DNA from: Lachnoclostridium sp. UBA3775
GTDB lineage: Bacteria; Bacillota; Clostridia; Lachnospirales; Lachnospiraceae
Length of the DNA stretch: 13,614 nt
Assembly (NCBI GenBank): GCA_002369525.1
Contig: DFFN01000067.1
Location: 1,213 to 14,826 of the forward strand
Reading direction: 5' to 3'
Shown here in pieces: positions 13,348 to 13,614 of this stretch. The notes below the pieces were generated by a model. The model saw nothing but the letters and a program-made list of their open reading frames with translations, ran no database searches and had not been told where the DNA came from. The translations under genes and the position numbers were made by a program. How positions within the stretch are numbered: position 1 is the stretch's first letter; every line of letters begins with the position of its first letter.

Positions 13348-13614
13348 CTACCTCTTGCTTTCTATAAATAATTTCATCATTTCGTTGGTAAGGCTGTACT
13401 CGGAAGGTTGCAGCTCGATTTTTTCCCGTTCTACCCACTCGGCAAATTTAAGCTCCGATTCATCCATTTTTATGGTATCGTCTCCGTCGACCTCACAGAA
13501 GAAACCGGCCAGTATGTCCATCGCCATGCCCCAGGGCTGGGATTTGTAATACTTGATATTCTTTACCTTAAGCCCGACTTCCTCCATTACCTCTCGCTTA
13601 ACCGTTTCCTCAAG
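13348..13614 (-). CDS. Nudix hydrolase, C-terminal part (5' end outside window)
   Basis: The frame is open to the window edge, giving 88 residues. An internal ATG at 13587 is not the start, because coding sequence continues upstream as LEETVKREVMEEVGL, the second half of a Nudix box (RE-U-x-EE-x-G-U), which binds the catalytic metal. The following VKNIKYYKSQPWGMAMDILAGF resembles the SQPWPFPxSLM signature of NudC-type NAD(H)/NAD-RNA pyrophosphatases, although PFP is replaced by GMA. Nudix enzymes hydrolyse nucleoside diphosphates linked to another group. A zinc-ribbon or N-terminal NudC domain cannot be checked here. Its stop is 3 bp from the AAA gene start. Confidence 0.8.
   Translation of the reverse strand, partial: LEETVKREVMEEVGLKVKNIKYYKSQPWGMAMDILAGFFCEVDGDDTIKMDESELKFAEWVEREKIELQPSEYSLTNEMMKLFIESKR

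Overview
The window looks like chromosomal DNA of a Gram-positive anaerobe, probably a Lachnospiraceae-type Clostridia. Support comes from Shine-Dalgarno-led, tightly packed genes, cell-wall-binding repeats, lipobox lipoproteins with SPTP linkers, a Spo0J/ParB-type parS sequence and a SpoVK/CbxX-type AAA protein. This placement is inference, since no rRNA or marker gene is present. Every credible gene lies on the minus strand.

Right part (11253-13614): the 3' part of a Nudix hydrolase gene, cut by the window edge, is followed 3 bp later by a 647-residue CbxX/CfxQ-type AAA+ ATPase whose N-terminal P-loop is degenerate. Directly against the ATPase stop lies the orphan C-terminus of an iron-containing alcohol dehydrogenase. 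Beyond it is a possible 37-codon ORF.

Middle part (about 9223-10992): AT-rich and gene-poor, with one small VOC/glyoxalase-like gene (9630-10010). It holds nine palindromes matching or closely resembling the parS consensus TGTTNCACGTGAAACA. To the right of the VOC gene they alternate with five copies of a 66-bp hairpin element that has perfect 18-bp arms in three copies. Units repeat in a roughly 166-bp register, two of them nearly identical over 117 bp. The outermost parS sites (9598 and 10954) carry related flanks in opposite orientation, so the array plus VOC gene looks like a bounded cassette. This is the most unusual content of the window: a dense centromere-like array combined with an unrecognised palindromic repeat, with no parA or parB in view.

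Left part (1-9178): a promoter (TTGAAC, 17 bp, TATAAT) reads leftward through a roughly 200-nt leader. The leader contains a decayed DUF4143-type ATPase fragment and a possible 10-codon peptide. It then enters a compact operon: P-loop kinase, AlkD-like DNA glycosylase, MBOAT O-acyltransferase, DHHW/AlgX-like partner, a membrane-anchored protein with about 30 cell-wall-binding repeats and a transglutaminase-like domain, a lipoprotein with a VanX-type D,D-dipeptidase domain, a Ser-rich lipoprotein, and the start of a YunG-like gene. Four or five of these act at the envelope. I infer that MBOAT and DHHW O-acylate a surface glycan while the transglutaminase-like protein, dipeptidase lipoprotein and second lipoprotein act on or bind the wall.
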